A stretch of DNA of 64,000 bases from Planctobacterium marinum (GCF_020687805.1 NZ_JAJEWQ010000003.1:609736-673735); one strand, 5' to 3'; shown: positions 34,434 to 44,339, numbered from the stretch's first letter. The notes: generated by a model from the letters alone, not told the origin. Numbers and translations are program-made.

Positions 34434-36533
34434 TTATTGTCCTATCGCACTGACAATTTTTATTTGTTTGTCGTCCGGAACCTCTTGATAAGACACTACA
34501 TGCAATCCTTGTACCACATGCTTAAGGAATCTTGACAGAACGGGGCGTAGCATTCCTGATGTCAGTAACACGGCGGGCTCACCCGCCATCTCTTGCTGTT
34601 GCGCCGCCTGATTCAATGAGTTTTGTAAATTCTCCGCCAGGCCAGGTTCTATACCAGCTCCATCTTGTCCGCCTGCCTGCAACGACTGATGTAACATCTG
34701 CTCCAGCTCCGGAGAAAGCGTGATAACCGGAATTTCTTTAGTACCGCCATTGATTTCCTGAACAATAAGGCGTTTTAGTGCGATGCGAACAGCAGAAACC
34801 AGAACGTCGGGATCTTGACTCTTAATGCCATACTCAGAAAGGGTCTGAATAATAGTGCGCATATCGCGAATTGGCACACCTTCGTAAAGTAGCGTTTGTA
34901 ATACCTTCACCACCGTGCTGAGTGGTAAGATATCTGGTACCAGGCCTTCCACCAGTTTAGGATTAGATTTCGCCAACATATCCAGCAACTGTTGTACTTC
35001 TTCGTAGCCCAATAACTGATAAGCGTTGTTAGTCAGAAGCTGACTAAGATGAGTAGCCACCACCGTGGCGGCATCAACGACGGTGTAGCCCAGGGTTTGT
35101 GCGTGTTCCCGCTGAGAAGGCTTGATCCACAATGCGTCCAACCCGAATGCGGGATCTTTAGTGGCTGTGCCGTTTAATTTGCCAAATACCTGCCCGGGGT
35201 TAATGGCCAGCTCTTCATCGTGATGAATATCTGCTTCGCCCACATTTACCCCCATCATGGAGATGGTGTAGTTGTTTGGTGTCAAATCCAGATTGTCACG
35301 GATGTGCACTGGCGGAATTAAGAAGCCTAACTCCTGCGATAGTTTCTTGCGCACCCCTTTGATACGCGTTAACAATTCGCCGCCCTGGGTTTTATCCACC
35401 AGCGGAATCAAGCGATAGCCCACTTCCAGACCAATCGTATCCACCTGTTGTACATCATCCCAGCCCAACTCTTTAATCTCTGAAGGCTGCGGAGTTGAGT
35501 CTTTTTTCTTCTCAACCACCGCAGGTTGCTCTGCTTCTTTTTTGGCACGATACTGCTGATAGTAAGCATAGCCACCGATAATGGCACTGAAGCCTAAAAA
35601 CGCCAGATGCGGCATACCAGGAACAATACCCATAACAAACAAAATACCGGCAGTAACATACATGGCTTGTGGATTTGCCAGCTGATTTGTTAACTCGCTG
35701 CCCATCTCCTGGGTGTCATTCTCCCGCGTCACAATTATGGCGGTTGCAACAGACAGTAACAGGCTCGGAATTTGCGCTACCAGGCCATCACCAATAGTCA
35801 GCAGGGTGTATATCTCAATTGCGTCACCGAATCCCAGGTCATGCTGGATCATGCCGATAAACAAGCCCCCAACAATATTGATCAGCATGATAAACAAACC
35901 GGCGACAGCGTCACCTTTTACAAACTTTGAAGCACCGTCCATCGACCCGTAAAAGTCCGCTTCAGCGGTGATTTCTTCCCGGCGTTTACGCGCTTCATCA
36001 GAATCTATGTAACCTGCATTTAAGTCTGCATCAATGGCCATTTGCTTACCTGGCATAGCATCCAAGGTAAAGCGAGCACTTACTTCAGATATACGCCCTG
36101 CACCCGCGGTAACCACTTTAAAGTTGATGATCAGTAAGATGGCAAACACCACAATACCCACTGCAAAGTTACCGCCAATAACCACTTCACCAAAGGCCTG
36201 GATCACCTTACCGGCGGCATCCCCACCTTCGTGACCTTCCAGTAATACCACCCGTGTTGACGCAATGTTAAGGGCCAGTCGCAATACTGTGGCGATTAAC
36301 AGTACCAGCGGGAAAATCCCGAAATCTACCGGGCGCTGAGTAAACACACACACCAGGATGACGATCAGCGACAAGGCAATGTTAAAGCTAAACAGGACAT
36401 CCAGCAGAAATGCCGGCATAGGTAAAATGACCATCCCCATAATGGCTAAAAGCACCATAGGCGTCCCCAGCCCGGAGGTAATTTCTTTTAATTTGTTTTG
36501 GTCTATGCGATTGAAATAGGTGGCTACTGACAT
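34434..36533 (-). CDS. flhA: Flagellar export gate protein FlhA
   Basis: A 699-residue protein. The N-terminal half has eight membrane segments and the FHIPEP signature region (VDFGIFPLVLLIATVLRLALNIASTRVVLLEG, then DAMPGKQMAIDADLNAG). The C-terminal cytoplasmic domain (from about residue 350) forms the nonameric ring that receives substrate-chaperone complexes. The length is normal for FlhA. It lies downstream of flhB with a 105-base gap that contains a sigma-54-type promoter, so it can start a separate transcript that continues through flhF, flhG, fliA and the che genes. Confidence 0.97.
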   Translation of the reverse strand: MSVATYFNRIDQNKLKEITSGLGTPMVLLAIMGMVILPMPAFLLDVLFSFNIALSLIVILVCVFTQRPVDFGIFPLVLLIATVLRLALNIASTRVVLLEGHEGGDAAGKVIQAFGEVVIGGNFAVGIVVFAILLIINFKVVTAGAGRISEVSARFTLDAMPGKQMAIDADLNAGYIDSDEARKRREEITAEADFYGSMDGASKFVKGDAVAGLFIMLINIVGGLFIGMIQHDLGFGDAIEIYTLLTIGDGLVAQIPSLLLSVATAIIVTRENDTQEMGSELTNQLANPQAMYVTAGILFVMGIVPGMPHLAFLGFSAIIGGYAYYQQYRAKKEAEQPAVVEKKKDSTPQPSEIKELGWDDVQQVDTIGLEVGYRLIPLVDKTQGGELLTRIKGVRKKLSQELGFLIPPVHIRDNLDLTPNNYTISMMGVNVGEADIHHDEELAINPGQVFGKLNGTATKDPAFGLDALWIKPSQREHAQTLGYTVVDAATVVATHLSQLLTNNAYQLLGYEEVQQLLDMLAKSNPKLVEGLVPDILPLSTVVKVLQTLLYEGVPIRDMRTIIQTLSEYGIKSQDPDVLVSAVRIALKRLIVQEINGGTKEIPVITLSPELEQMLHQSLQAGGQDGAGIEPGLAENLQNSLNQAAQQQEMAGEPAVLLTSGMLRPVLSRFLKHVVQGLHVVSYQEVPDDKQIKIVSAIGQ

Positions 36534-36572
36534 ATCTGCATGTTAATTATTTGACACAACTGCGGGTATTCA

Positions 36573-36588
36573 GCAATAACCAGGCCAA
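36573..36588 (-). promoter_or_regulatory. Sigma-54-type promoter for flhA
   Basis: On the minus strand TTGGCCT-GGTTA-TTGC gives the GG-N10-GC spacing of sigma-54 promoters, close to the TGGCAC-N5-TTGC consensus. The -12 element is about 40 bases before the flhA ATG. A sigma-54 promoter at this position is usual in FlrA/FlrC-type hierarchies. Confidence 0.65.
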
Positions 36589-36638
36589 CACCGTAATTTG
36601 GACAGACTATCCCCTTTAAGAAGGTAAGAATGGTGCTA

Positions 36639-37760
36639 TTAGTGCCTGAGTTCCGGTGGAATTGGCAGATCCTTAGCTAATGGTTTAGGGCGATGACCAC
36701 GGCCCGATTTAAACCGTTTTAGCTGATAAACATAGGCCAACACCTGCGCGACAGCCTGAAACAACTTTTCGGGAATTTCTTCATCAATTTCCGTGGTGTA
36801 ATATATGGCCCGGGTTAACGCAGGAGAGGCCAGCAAGGGAACGCCATTACCTTCTGCGATTTTACGAATATGCATCGCCAGTTCATCTGCCCCTTTGGCT
36901 ACGACATAAGGCGCTCTGTTGCCTTCCTGATCATATTTAAGTGCCACAGAATAATGAGTCGGGTTGGTGACCACCACATCCGCTTTGGGCACTTCCTGCA
37001 TCATACGCCTGGCGGCCGCCTGATACTGTAATCGCCGGATGCGACCTTTAACCTGCGGATCCCCCTCTGCATTTTTACGCTCGTCTTTGACTTCCTGTTT
37101 ACTCATTTTCATTTGTTCATTGTGGGTATAACTCTGATACGGCACGTCAAAGGCCGCAATAGGGATCAGGGCACAACAAATGATAATAAAGGTCCAGCCA
37201 ATTAAATCCAGGGCGTGAAACAGGCTATTGGGAAACAATTCCTGATCCAGGTGCAAGGCTTCTTCCATATAATAAGCCAGCATCACATAAGTCACGGCTG
37301 CTACTATGCCAAATTTGGCAATAGCTTTGAGTAACTCGACCAACCCATTGACCCCAAACATACGTTTTAAGCCATTGATAGGACTCAGGTTTGAGGCGCG
37401 AAAGGAAGCGGTATACCAGGTAAAATTAAACCCACCCAGAGCAATACTGCCATAGACACCCGCAGCGCTGACTATCAGCAAAAAGGTCAGGATGGGTACC
37501 GCAATAGCGTCCAGTGCCCACCCCAAAGAATTAAGCATATGGGTGTAGTCGTAGGCTTCATCGTGACTCAGATCAAAAAAGCGATGCATAATACCCAGCA
37601 ACGCCCGTCCAATGCCTTCAGCCAGAAAAAATAAGGTAACGGCACTAAAAATCAGCACCAGTACGGTAGATAACTCGCGGCTGCGAGCCAACTGACCTTT
37701 TTTACGGGAGTCTTCGAGGCGTTTTGCCGTGGGTTCTTCTGATTTGTCTTCATCAGCCAT
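36639..37760 (-). CDS. flhB: Flagellar export switch protein FlhB
   Basis: A 373-residue protein with a basic N terminus (EEPTAKRLEDSRKKGQLARSREL), four membrane helices and a cytoplasmic domain with the autocleavage motif NPTH (VVVTNPTHYSVALKYDQ). Cleavage between Asn and Pro is expected to switch export from hook to filament proteins. The C-terminal tail is basic (KSGRGHRPKPLAKDLPIPPEL). The window also contains a separate short protein matching only its C-terminal domain (18.9 kb). It is 18 bases after fliR. Confidence 0.96.
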   Translation of the reverse strand: MADEDKSEEPTAKRLEDSRKKGQLARSRELSTVLVLIFSAVTLFFLAEGIGRALLGIMHRFFDLSHDEAYDYTHMLNSLGWALDAIAVPILTFLLIVSAAGVYGSIALGGFNFTWYTASFRASNLSPINGLKRMFGVNGLVELLKAIAKFGIVAAVTYVMLAYYMEEALHLDQELFPNSLFHALDLIGWTFIIICCALIPIAAFDVPYQSYTHNEQMKMSKQEVKDERKNAEGDPQVKGRIRRLQYQAAARRMMQEVPKADVVVTNPTHYSVALKYDQEGNRAPYVVAKGADELAMHIRKIAEGNGVPLLASPALTRAIYYTTEIDEEIPEKLFQAVAQVLAYVYQLKRFKSGRGHRPKPLAKDLPIPPELRH

Positions 37761-37778
37761 TGCTTACACTCCTTCTAC

Positions 37779-38561
37779 CTACCCAGGACACACATTCAAC
37801 AGATTGCACATCAGCTGTTGTGCTCTGTTCCATTGTTGCCCGAAGTGATTGGTGAAGTTGTTTAAGGTTAACCAGATAATGATCAGGCCACCAATTTGCG
37901 CAAAGGAAAAACCAATAGTGAAGATATTGAGCTGTGGCGCAGCTTTGGTCATTACGCCAAAGGCGAGGTTAATGATTAGTAAGGATACAATAGGGGCTAA
38001 AGACAGGGTCAGCGCCGCAATAAACATCCAGGCGCTCCAGTTGACCATGGCTTTGAATTGTTCTGCATTCCACCAGGCTTCGCCAATCGGAAAGGCTTCA
38101 AAGCTCATTACCAGCATCTGAATCATATTCAAATGGCCATCAAAGGCTAAAAACAGCAATGTAGCTAAAATCAGATAAAACTGACCGACCGCAGGAACGT
38201 TGATGCCGTTGACCGGGTCAACAATGGAAGCGAAGCCCAGTCCCGTTTGCATGGCCACAACCTGCCCGGCAATCACGAAGGTTTCCAGTACCAGGGTTGA
38301 AATAAAACCAATAGACAAGCCAATAATAACCTGTTGAATGCCCATAACAAAAGTTTCAACAGAAACCGGATCTTTCATGGGGACAGGTGGCACCAAAGGC
38401 ATGACCATTATGGCCAGAGTCACGGCCAGCAAGACCCGAATGGGGGTTGGAACTGTTTTAGCACTGAGCGCAACCATTGCTCCCAACATGCCACTGATGC
38501 GCATAAAGGGTAACGCATAATCAGCAATGGCCTGGATGATTTCGGCTTCGCTGAAATTCAT
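37779..38561 (-). CDS. fliR: Flagellar export apparatus protein FliR
   Basis: A 260-residue membrane protein of the FliPQR core export gate. It has about six hydrophobic segments and the conserved patterns LPFMRISGMLGAMVALSAKTVPTPIRVLLAV and QTGLGFASIVDPVNG. The frame extends further upstream, but the ATG at 38561 (MNFSEAEIIQ) gives the normal FliR length and lies 4 bases after the fliQ stop. It ends 18 bases before flhB. Confidence 0.94.
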   Translation of the reverse strand: MNFSEAEIIQAIADYALPFMRISGMLGAMVALSAKTVPTPIRVLLAVTLAIMVMPLVPPVPMKDPVSVETFVMGIQQVIIGLSIGFISTLVLETFVIAGQVVAMQTGLGFASIVDPVNGINVPAVGQFYLILATLLFLAFDGHLNMIQMLVMSFEAFPIGEAWWNAEQFKAMVNWSAWMFIAALTLSLAPIVSLLIINLAFGVMTKAAPQLNIFTIGFSFAQIGGLIIIWLTLNNFTNHFGQQWNRAQQLMCNLLNVCPG

Positions 38562-38565
38562 GACG

Positions 38566-38835
38566 CTAGCCGACGACTTCCGGAATGCGGGCGACAATCT
38601 CAAAGGTAAAGTCCATGAGTTTGTTCACCAGCCAATGGCCGCCCCAACTCAGCGCCAGTAAAGTCACCAACAGTCGCGGCAGAAAGTTAATGGTTTGTTC
38701 ATTGATGGAGGTGGCCGCCTGAAATACCGCCACACATAAACCCACAATCATACTGGGTACAATAATGGCGGACACCAGCAGGATCACCATAAACAGAGCG
38801 TCGTTCAGAATATCAACAAAGACCTCAGGACTCAT
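38566..38835 (-). CDS. fliQ: Flagellar export apparatus protein FliQ
   Basis: An 89-residue protein with two membrane helices (residues 15-38 and 50-72). The conserved pattern is VDILNDALFMVILLVSAIIVPSMIVGL, then AATSINEQTINFLPRLLVTLLAL. This is the full and normal length for FliQ. It lies 6 bases after fliP and 4 before fliR, in the fixed PQR order. Confidence 0.96.
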   Translation of the reverse strand: MSPEVFVDILNDALFMVILLVSAIIVPSMIVGLCVAVFQAATSINEQTINFLPRLLVTLLALSWGGHWLVNKLMDFTFEIVARIPEVVG

Positions 38836-38841
38836 AGCGCC

Positions 38842-39594
38842 TTACCCCATACCGTAACTGTTGACCAGGGTGCCAAACACCAGATTCCAACCGTCCACTA
38901 AGACAAACAGCATCAGTTTAAAGGGTAACGACACTATCATGGGGGACAACATCATCATACCCATTGCCATGAGGATTGACGCCACCACCAGATCCAGGAT
39001 CAGAAAAGGAATAAACAGCATAAACCCTATTTGGAAAGCGGTTTTCAACTCACTGGTGATAAACGCCGGAATTAACACTGTCATGGGGACTTCTTCCGGG
39101 GAGCTCACTGAGTCTTCAATATTCGCCATTTGCACGAAAGTTTGCAGGTCTTTGATTCGGGTCTGCGACAACATAAAAGCACGAATGGGAATTATGGCTT
39201 CATCAATAGCTACTCTGGCGGTCATTTCCTCCTTCAAATAGGGCTGCAAGGCTTTGTCATTCATCTCTTCAAATACCGGTGCCATAATGAACATTGTCAG
39301 GAACAACGTCAGGCCAATCAGTATCTGATTGGAAGGTGATTGTTGCAGACCGATCGCCTGGCGCAAAATTGACATCACGACAATAATGCGGGTAAAACTT
39401 GTCATCATGATTAAAAACGCAGGCAGCAACGACAGCGCCGTCATAATTCCCAGTACCTGCAGGGTCATGGTGTAATCCTGCGTACCATCGGGATTGGTGG
39501 TAACCGTCAGCGCCTGAATTCCAGGATTGGCCCATGCTGATTCAGGGAATATTGCTACCGTCAACAGCAGTAACAGGCTAAGTGTTTTTATCAT
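38842..39594 (-). CDS. fliP: Flagellar export apparatus protein FliP
   Basis: A 250-residue membrane protein, the main subunit of the FliPQR gate. A cleavable signal peptide is visible ([21 protein letters not shown]). Four further membrane helices follow, with [36 protein letters not shown] and [31 protein letters not shown], both FliP signatures. The ATG at 39594 is chosen because it begins the signal peptide. It overlaps the fliO end by 17 bases. Confidence 0.95.
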   Translation of the reverse strand: MIKTLSLLLLLTVAIFPESAWANPGIQALTVTTNPDGTQDYTMTLQVLGIMTALSLLPAFLIMMTSFTRIIVVMSILRQAIGLQQSPSNQILIGLTLFLTMFIMAPVFEEMNDKALQPYLKEEMTARVAIDEAIIPIRAFMLSQTRIKDLQTFVQMANIEDSVSSPEEVPMTVLIPAFITSELKTAFQIGFMLFIPFLILDLVVASILMAMGMMMLSPMIVSLPFKLMLFVLVDGWNLVFGTLVNSYGMG

Positions 39595-40054
39595 TGGTTT
39601 CGCCCTGAAGCTTTTTTTGTTGTTGTAAAAATCCGGCAAATGTTTGTTTTAACGACTCTTCTTTGCGAATTGCAGAAATTGGGGTCTCCAGTTTCGCCAG
39701 GTGATTTATATTGTGGCTGGTCACGCCCACCAGATGTTGCTCGTCACCAACCTGAATAACGGCTATCCGCTCCCGGGTGCCTACCATCATGCTGGCAACC
39801 GTTTTGATTTGCCCACCAGAACTTTGCACACCGGAAAAACGGCGCATAATAAAAGCCAATAACAGGATTACGGCTATCACCAATAGCAATGAAAATCCTA
39901 CAGATAACCAGGCAGACAGTGAGGTGCCAGGGGCGCTGTCTTGCGCGAAAGTAAAAGGGGAGACTGCCATCAGAAAACTGAATAGCAGCCATACTAACGT
40001 CGGAAAATAAGAATTATTTGAGCTTTTTAATACGTTCGATTTGACTGATAACAT
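39578..40054 (-). CDS. fliO: Flagellar biosynthesis protein FliO
   Basis: A 158-residue protein with a signal-like N-terminal helix ([18 protein letters not shown]), a second membrane helix ([27 protein letters not shown]) and a small cytoplasmic domain ([34 protein letters not shown]). The last segment is the FliO pattern, and FliO assists assembly of the FliP ring. The start is uncertain: the ATG at 40054 overlaps fliN by 41 bases and has no clear ribosome-binding site. The next ATG lies in the middle of the first hydrophobic segment. Confidence 0.85.
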   Translation of the reverse strand: MLSVKSNVLKSSNNSYFPTLVWLLFSFLMAVSPFTFAQDSAPGTSLSAWLSVGFSLLLVIAVILLLAFIMRRFSGVQSSGGQIKTVASMMVGTRERIAVIQVGDEQHLVGVTSHNINHLAKLETPISAIRKEESLKQTFAGFLQQQKKLQGETNDKNT

Positions 40055-40442
40055 CCGTTAATCGGATCCCGAATTTGTCATTGACCACTACAACTTCACC
40101 GTGCGCAATCAGCGTACCATTTACCAGTACATCAAGTGGCTCACCTGCCACCCGGTCTAACTCCACCACTGAGCCCTGGTTCAATTGCAATAAATTTCTA
40201 ATACTGATCAGGCTTCTGCCGACTTCCATTGATATAGTGACAGGAATATCCAGAATTGTATCTAGTTTTTTCTCTTCTTCTCCGGAAACGCCACCCGATT
40301 CAGAAAATTCATCCAATTCTGCCACCTGTACACCGGACATACCAGAAGCGGCATCGCCAGAAATTGAATCCTCAGATTCCGACTCGGCTTGTTCGGCCAT
40401 TGCCGCAGCCCAATCGTCCATTGCATCATCTTCACCACTCAT
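40014..40442 (-). CDS. fliN: Flagellar motor switch protein FliN
   Basis: A 142-residue protein of the C ring. The C-terminal SpoA domain has ILDIPVTISMEVGRSLISIRNLLQLNQGSVVELDRVAGEPLDVLVNGTLIAHGEVVVV, the FliN/YscQ core, ending [20 protein letters not shown]. The N-terminal 50 residues are acidic and variable. It forms the base of the C ring with FliM and binds FliH. It starts 19 bases after the fliM stop. Confidence 0.96.
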   Translation of the reverse strand: MSGEDDAMDDWAAAMAEQAESESEDSISGDAASGMSGVQVAELDEFSESGGVSGEEEKKLDTILDIPVTISMEVGRSLISIRNLLQLNQGSVVELDRVAGEPLDVLVNGTLIAHGEVVVVNDKFGIRLTDVISQIERIKKLK

Positions 40443-40461
40443 CTTGCTTTCCTCTTACTCT

Positions 40462-41526
40462 TTACAACACTAAATCATCTTCAAGGGTTTGCAGTTCGGC
40501 GTCAGAATCTATTCTGCGCCCACCTTTAGTTAACAGGTGTAACTGCGATTTAACCGAAACCGGTCTGGGAATACGCTCTACAATTTGCAATGCGATATTT
40601 TCCCTGGAGCGTCCCAATTTACTGCGGAAGGTAGGTAGACCTTCTATCAATACGGTAATGTATTCCGGCATATCTATGGGGATCACATCACCCACTTTCA
40701 TTTTTACAATGGCTTCCAAAGGTAGCTCTAAATCCAACATATGGGTCGTCAGAGCGACGTTTACACCCAAAATTTCATCGCGCAGTGCTTTACTCCAACG
40801 CAAATCGGTGTCTTCTTTATCACTTTGAACACCGGCATCCAGCAACTCGCGAATAGGTTCTAACATGCTATAGGGCAAAGCGACATGGAAGTCGCCACCG
40901 CCACCGTCCAACTCAATGTGAAAGGAGCTAATCACCACCACTTCGGTGGGACTGACAATATTGGCCATTGCCGGGTTAACTTCCGAATCCAGATACTCGA
41001 ATGACACATCCATCACCGGTCCCCAGGCTTCTTTGTAATCCTCAAAGATTATTTTCAGCAGCATCTGGATAATACGTCGTTCCGTGGGTGTAAACTCCCT
41101 TCCCTCAATCTTAGCGTGGTAACGACCGTCGCCACCAAAGAAATTGTCCACCAGGATAAACACCAGTCGGGCTTCCATGGTGATCAGACCGGTGCCTTTT
41201 AATGGACGAAAACGCACCATGTTCAGGCTGGTAGGAACAAACAGGGTGTGAATATACTCACCAAATTTAATCATCTGGATACCGTTGATTGACACCTCTG
41301 CAGAGCGCCGCATCATGTTAAACAGACTGACCCGCATGTGCCTTGCAAATCGCTCGTTCACCATTTCCAGGGTAGGCATCCGACCCCGAACGATCCTATC
41401 CTGCGACGAAAAGTCATATTCCATCGCAGAGGAGGACATATCCGATTCTTCTACATCCTCTTCTTCAACTTCGTCGACCCCATGCAACAGGGCATCAATT
41501 TCGTCTTGTGATAATAAATCGCTCAC
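40462..41526 (-). CDS. fliM: Flagellar motor switch protein FliM
   Basis: A 354-residue C-ring protein. The N-terminal peptide LLSQDEIDALLHGV is the CheY-P binding motif. The middle domain (residues 60-230) includes FGEYIHTLFVPTSLNMVRF and EYLDSEVNPAMANIVSPTEVVVI, and the C-terminal SpoA domain carries LPLEAIVKMKVGDVIPIDMPEYI. Start: GTG at 41526 with AGAGG 8 bases upstream. It is preceded by fliL with a 30-base gap. Confidence 0.96.
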   Translation of the reverse strand: MSDLLSQDEIDALLHGVDEVEEEDVEESDMSSSAMEYDFSSQDRIVRGRMPTLEMVNERFARHMRVSLFNMMRRSAEVSINGIQMIKFGEYIHTLFVPTSLNMVRFRPLKGTGLITMEARLVFILVDNFFGGDGRYHAKIEGREFTPTERRIIQMLLKIIFEDYKEAWGPVMDVSFEYLDSEVNPAMANIVSPTEVVVISSFHIELDGGGGDFHVALPYSMLEPIRELLDAGVQSDKEDTDLRWSKALRDEILGVNVALTTHMLDLELPLEAIVKMKVGDVIPIDMPEYITVLIEGLPTFRSKLGRSRENIALQIVERIPRPVSVKSQLHLLTKGGRRIDSDAELQTLEDDLVL

Positions 41527-41556
41527 TGTCTCAGCCTCTGATAACTATCTCGTAAT

Positions 41557-42093
41557 TTACTGCATTACAAAACCGGTAAATAATACCTGCTCGATTACAG
41601 GATTACCGGCAATTTCCTGCATCGCTTTTTGTACTTCGCGCAATGACTGCTCTTTCATAGCAATCTTTCCGGCTTCGGTAACCAGATCATCCGCATTGGA
41701 GCTACTGAATACCCGCAATAATGTGCCTTCAATCATAGGTATATGCATTTTTGCCGTTTCCTCGGCATCAGTGCCCCGCACCATTAATTGCACTTTAATT
41801 TGCACTAACCGGTCGCGTCCGGAGCCGGGAACATTGAATACAAATGGCCGAGGCATGGCAACATAAAGTGCCGTGCCAACATTCGTGCTACCAATACCAC
41901 TCACCTGCTGTTGTTGCTGCTGTGCAACTTCTTCGGTTTCTAATTCATCCAGGGCAGATTCATCGCTACTATCTCCCAACAGAAAAAATGCAGCCGCGGC
42001 ACCAATGATCACTACGACAGCGGCGGCGATTATAATCATCATCTTGCCTTTTTTCGGGGCGCTTTCTTCCATTTGTAGTTCTTGTTCAGCCAT
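41557..42093 (-). CDS. fliL: Flagellar basal-body-associated protein FliL
   Basis: A 178-residue inner-membrane protein. After a short cytoplasmic tail there is one membrane helix (residues 17-39, MMIIIAAAVVVIIGAAAAFFLLG), then an acidic and Gln-rich linker and a periplasmic stomatin-like FliL domain (ALYVAMPRPFVFNVPG, IKVQLMVRGTDAEE, IPMIEGTLLRVFSSSNADDL). It ends with EQVLFTGFVMQ, as FliL proteins do. It supports stator function around the motor. The 85-base gap from fliK has no clear promoter. Confidence 0.94.
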   Translation of the reverse strand: MAEQELQMEESAPKKGKMMIIIAAAVVVIIGAAAAFFLLGDSSDESALDELETEEVAQQQQQQVSGIGSTNVGTALYVAMPRPFVFNVPGSGRDRLVQIKVQLMVRGTDAEETAKMHIPMIEGTLLRVFSSSNADDLVTEAGKIAMKEQSLREVQKAMQEIAGNPVIEQVLFTGFVMQ

Positions 42094-42178
42094 TTTCTGG
42101 TTCTCTGCTAGTTAATTAGCTTTATTATGGATAACACCCTATGTGTAACGCAACATCCTGGCGCAATCTATCCACGAT

Positions 42179-44176
42179 TTAAGCAAAATAATCAATTCCT
42201 TCCGGTTTATCGACGGTTACTGAGCTAACATCGCTATTAGATTCGGCTTCCAGGTCATCCATTGCTTCTTGCCCTTTACCTGAAGCAAAGTTTTGTCCAT
42301 CGCCCTCTCCTTTTTGACCCTGCTGTTCTTCATGCACCGAAGACTGGCCTAATTCAATCCCCTGCTGTTCCAGTAATTCTTTCAAGCGGGGCTGGTTTTG
42401 TTCCAACACTTCACGAGCGGCCTGAGATTGAACCACCATACTCACGGAGGCAGAATCGCCTTGCATACTAATTTTAATTTGCATCTGACCCAGCTCAGGT
42501 GGATCCAGTCGGATATCCGCCACCATATTCTTCTGGTTCATCATCACCTGAACTTTATTGGCCAGCTCCTGGGCAGCTTCCGGCTTTTGGATATTTACAG
42601 CCTTGTCGAAGGCTTGATTTTGCAAAGTTTGCTGCTGTGTTTTTTGTGCCTCTACCTGAGCCGCATTTGACTCACGCGTAGCCAGGCTGTTGTTAAAGCT
42701 GGTAAGCATGCTTTCCCGGGTTTGTGTATCCAGTCCACTTTGTGTCTGAGCCACACTTACCATCTGTTGCAACGCACTACCTATACGCTTTTCTAGTGCA
42801 ATGCCATCCACGGCGCCAGCTTCAGCCTGGATCGCCTCTGCCACGACTTTACTGATATTAATACCAGGTTCATGCCCTGCTTTTAACTGCTCTTTAAATT
42901 CGGCGGTCACATTTTTCAGACTATCCAGAAACTTCTTACCCGCCTCGGTTTGCCCAACATCAGAAGACTCGATTCTGCGAGTCAGATTATCAATGGCGGC
43001 AATTTTACCTTCAACAGATTCAGAAGCCTTGTCTAATTCATTTAACAGCTGAGTCAAATTCAACTGCTCCGGTTTAATTGTTTCCTGATCTGACAAGGTA
43101 CTGGAAGCTGTATTTTCTCCACCTTGCAGGCTCACTTCAGGTTCAGGTTGAGGCGAAGGGATAGGCGCAGTTTCTGTGTCTGTTCTGAGCTCATCTTCCA
43201 CTTCTGTTACCAGTGTCTCGTTGAGTAACTCCGCAGGTGTTTGCCCCTGGCCTTCATGCTCAGTATCTTCTGCACCCGACTGCGCCCCTGACGTTGGCGC
43301 CGACTGCGCAGCCAACTCTTCCAGGCTTACTGTATTTTGACCGCCAGGTTCATTATTTTGTTCAGCCAATAACATTAGCAATGCCACGTCCTGGGGGTCG
43401 GGCTCTTCTACTTTCAATATGTCAGACATCATTTGCTTTAGTGCCAGATCATCGTTGAGCAACTGCTTAATTTCTTCATCTGACAGGCTACGGATAGTTT
43501 TATCCATCGACTTCATTTGATGCATATCGAGAGGCTGCCCGGCATTAAGCAGTTTGTCTTTAAGCTGCTGTCGCCAATTTTCGGTTTCGGCCGTCAGCAA
43601 ATTGTCATCGCTACTCGCTTCCGAATCGATTCTGGTTTGAGCATCATCTGAACTCCCAACATCAATAGTGTCATTCGGAATATCTTGCAACAAAACCGAC
43701 TTGCCACCGTCAGGTGATTCAGGAGCAGGAGCATCTGTTTCAACGTCGGGCTTTACCGTATCCATCTCAATTTCAGATTTTATCGTATCCACTGCCTGAG
43801 TTTGTGGTTCGGCGCCGGAATGACCATTCAGTTTTTGAATGATACTGACCCACTCATCATGCAATTCATCACCTTGCTGCTTTTTACCCGGGGTCGAATT
43901 ACCCGCTTCAGCGCCATCGCTGCCAGGTGATTTTTGCAGTACAAATCCTGACTCAGCCTTGTCGCCCGGCACAGCTTCAATGGCTTTGCTGGATTTTCCT
44001 GATTCAGACTTTACGTCACTGTAACCGCGATAACCGGCGTCCGAAGCACCGGCATCAGACCCGCCAATCATGATCTTGGCAAATTCACTACCAGTCCCTG
44101 AAACTTCAGGGCTCACATCACCGACAAACAGTTTATTGGCGGCAACATCATTATTAGAAGCGGCAACTTGTTGCAT
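42179..44176 (-). CDS. fliK: Flagellar hook-length control protein FliK
   Basis: A 665-residue secreted ruler protein. The first 540 residues are acidic, Ser/Glu/Asp/Gln-rich and low complexity. The C-terminal Flg_hook domain (about 560-635) reads VADIRLDPPELGQMQIKISMQGDSASVSMVV and SQAAREVLEQNQPRLKELLEQQGIEL, the standard FliK fold that contacts FlhB. It lies between fliJ and fliL in the usual order. A sigma-54-type promoter about 100 bases upstream suggests it starts the fliKLMNOPQR-flhB segment. Confidence 0.93.
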   Translation of the reverse strand: MQQVAASNNDVAANKLFVGDVSPEVSGTGSEFAKIMIGGSDAGASDAGYRGYSDVKSESGKSSKAIEAVPGDKAESGFVLQKSPGSDGAEAGNSTPGKKQQGDELHDEWVSIIQKLNGHSGAEPQTQAVDTIKSEIEMDTVKPDVETDAPAPESPDGGKSVLLQDIPNDTIDVGSSDDAQTRIDSEASSDDNLLTAETENWRQQLKDKLLNAGQPLDMHQMKSMDKTIRSLSDEEIKQLLNDDLALKQMMSDILKVEEPDPQDVALLMLLAEQNNEPGGQNTVSLEELAAQSAPTSGAQSGAEDTEHEGQGQTPAELLNETLVTEVEDELRTDTETAPIPSPQPEPEVSLQGGENTASSTLSDQETIKPEQLNLTQLLNELDKASESVEGKIAAIDNLTRRIESSDVGQTEAGKKFLDSLKNVTAEFKEQLKAGHEPGINISKVVAEAIQAEAGAVDGIALEKRIGSALQQMVSVAQTQSGLDTQTRESMLTSFNNSLATRESNAAQVEAQKTQQQTLQNQAFDKAVNIQKPEAAQELANKVQVMMNQKNMVADIRLDPPELGQMQIKISMQGDSASVSMVVQSQAAREVLEQNQPRLKELLEQQGIELGQSSVHEEQQGQKGEGDGQNFASGKGQEAMDDLEAESNSDVSSVTVDKPEGIDYFA

Positions 44177-44275
44177 ATTTGTTCACCTGATTAAGCCAGA
44201 AATTCCGCTTTATGCGGTCAGAACAGCGATTTACCGTCAAATTTCTGTGGTGTTTAAACTCTGAAACAACTGAAA

Positions 44276-44291
44276 GCATAAAGCAGGCCAG
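44276..44291 (-). promoter_or_regulatory. Sigma-54-type promoter upstream of fliK
   Basis: Minus-strand CTGGCCT-GCTTT-ATGC keeps the GG-N10-GC spacing of sigma-54 promoters, with an imperfect -12. It lies in the 163-base fliJ-fliK gap, about 100 bases before the fliK ATG. Between promoter and gene, CAGAAATT (44197) and AATTTCTG (44240) form an inverted repeat with an inner CCGC/GCGG hairpin, of unknown role. Confidence 0.5.
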
Positions 44292-44339
44292 TTTTTGAAG
44301 AATAGTCAGGGTTGGGATAATGAAATTGGAATTTGCTAA

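Noticed and set aside
40256-41866. Plus-strand frames opposite fliN, fliM and fliL
   Set aside because: Complementary to conserved motor genes, with low-complexity or Ser-rich translations typical of shadows.
42094-42178. Possible sigma-54 promoter before fliL (TGTTGC element)
   Set aside because: The required GG is not 10 bases upstream of the GC, so the spacing rule fails.
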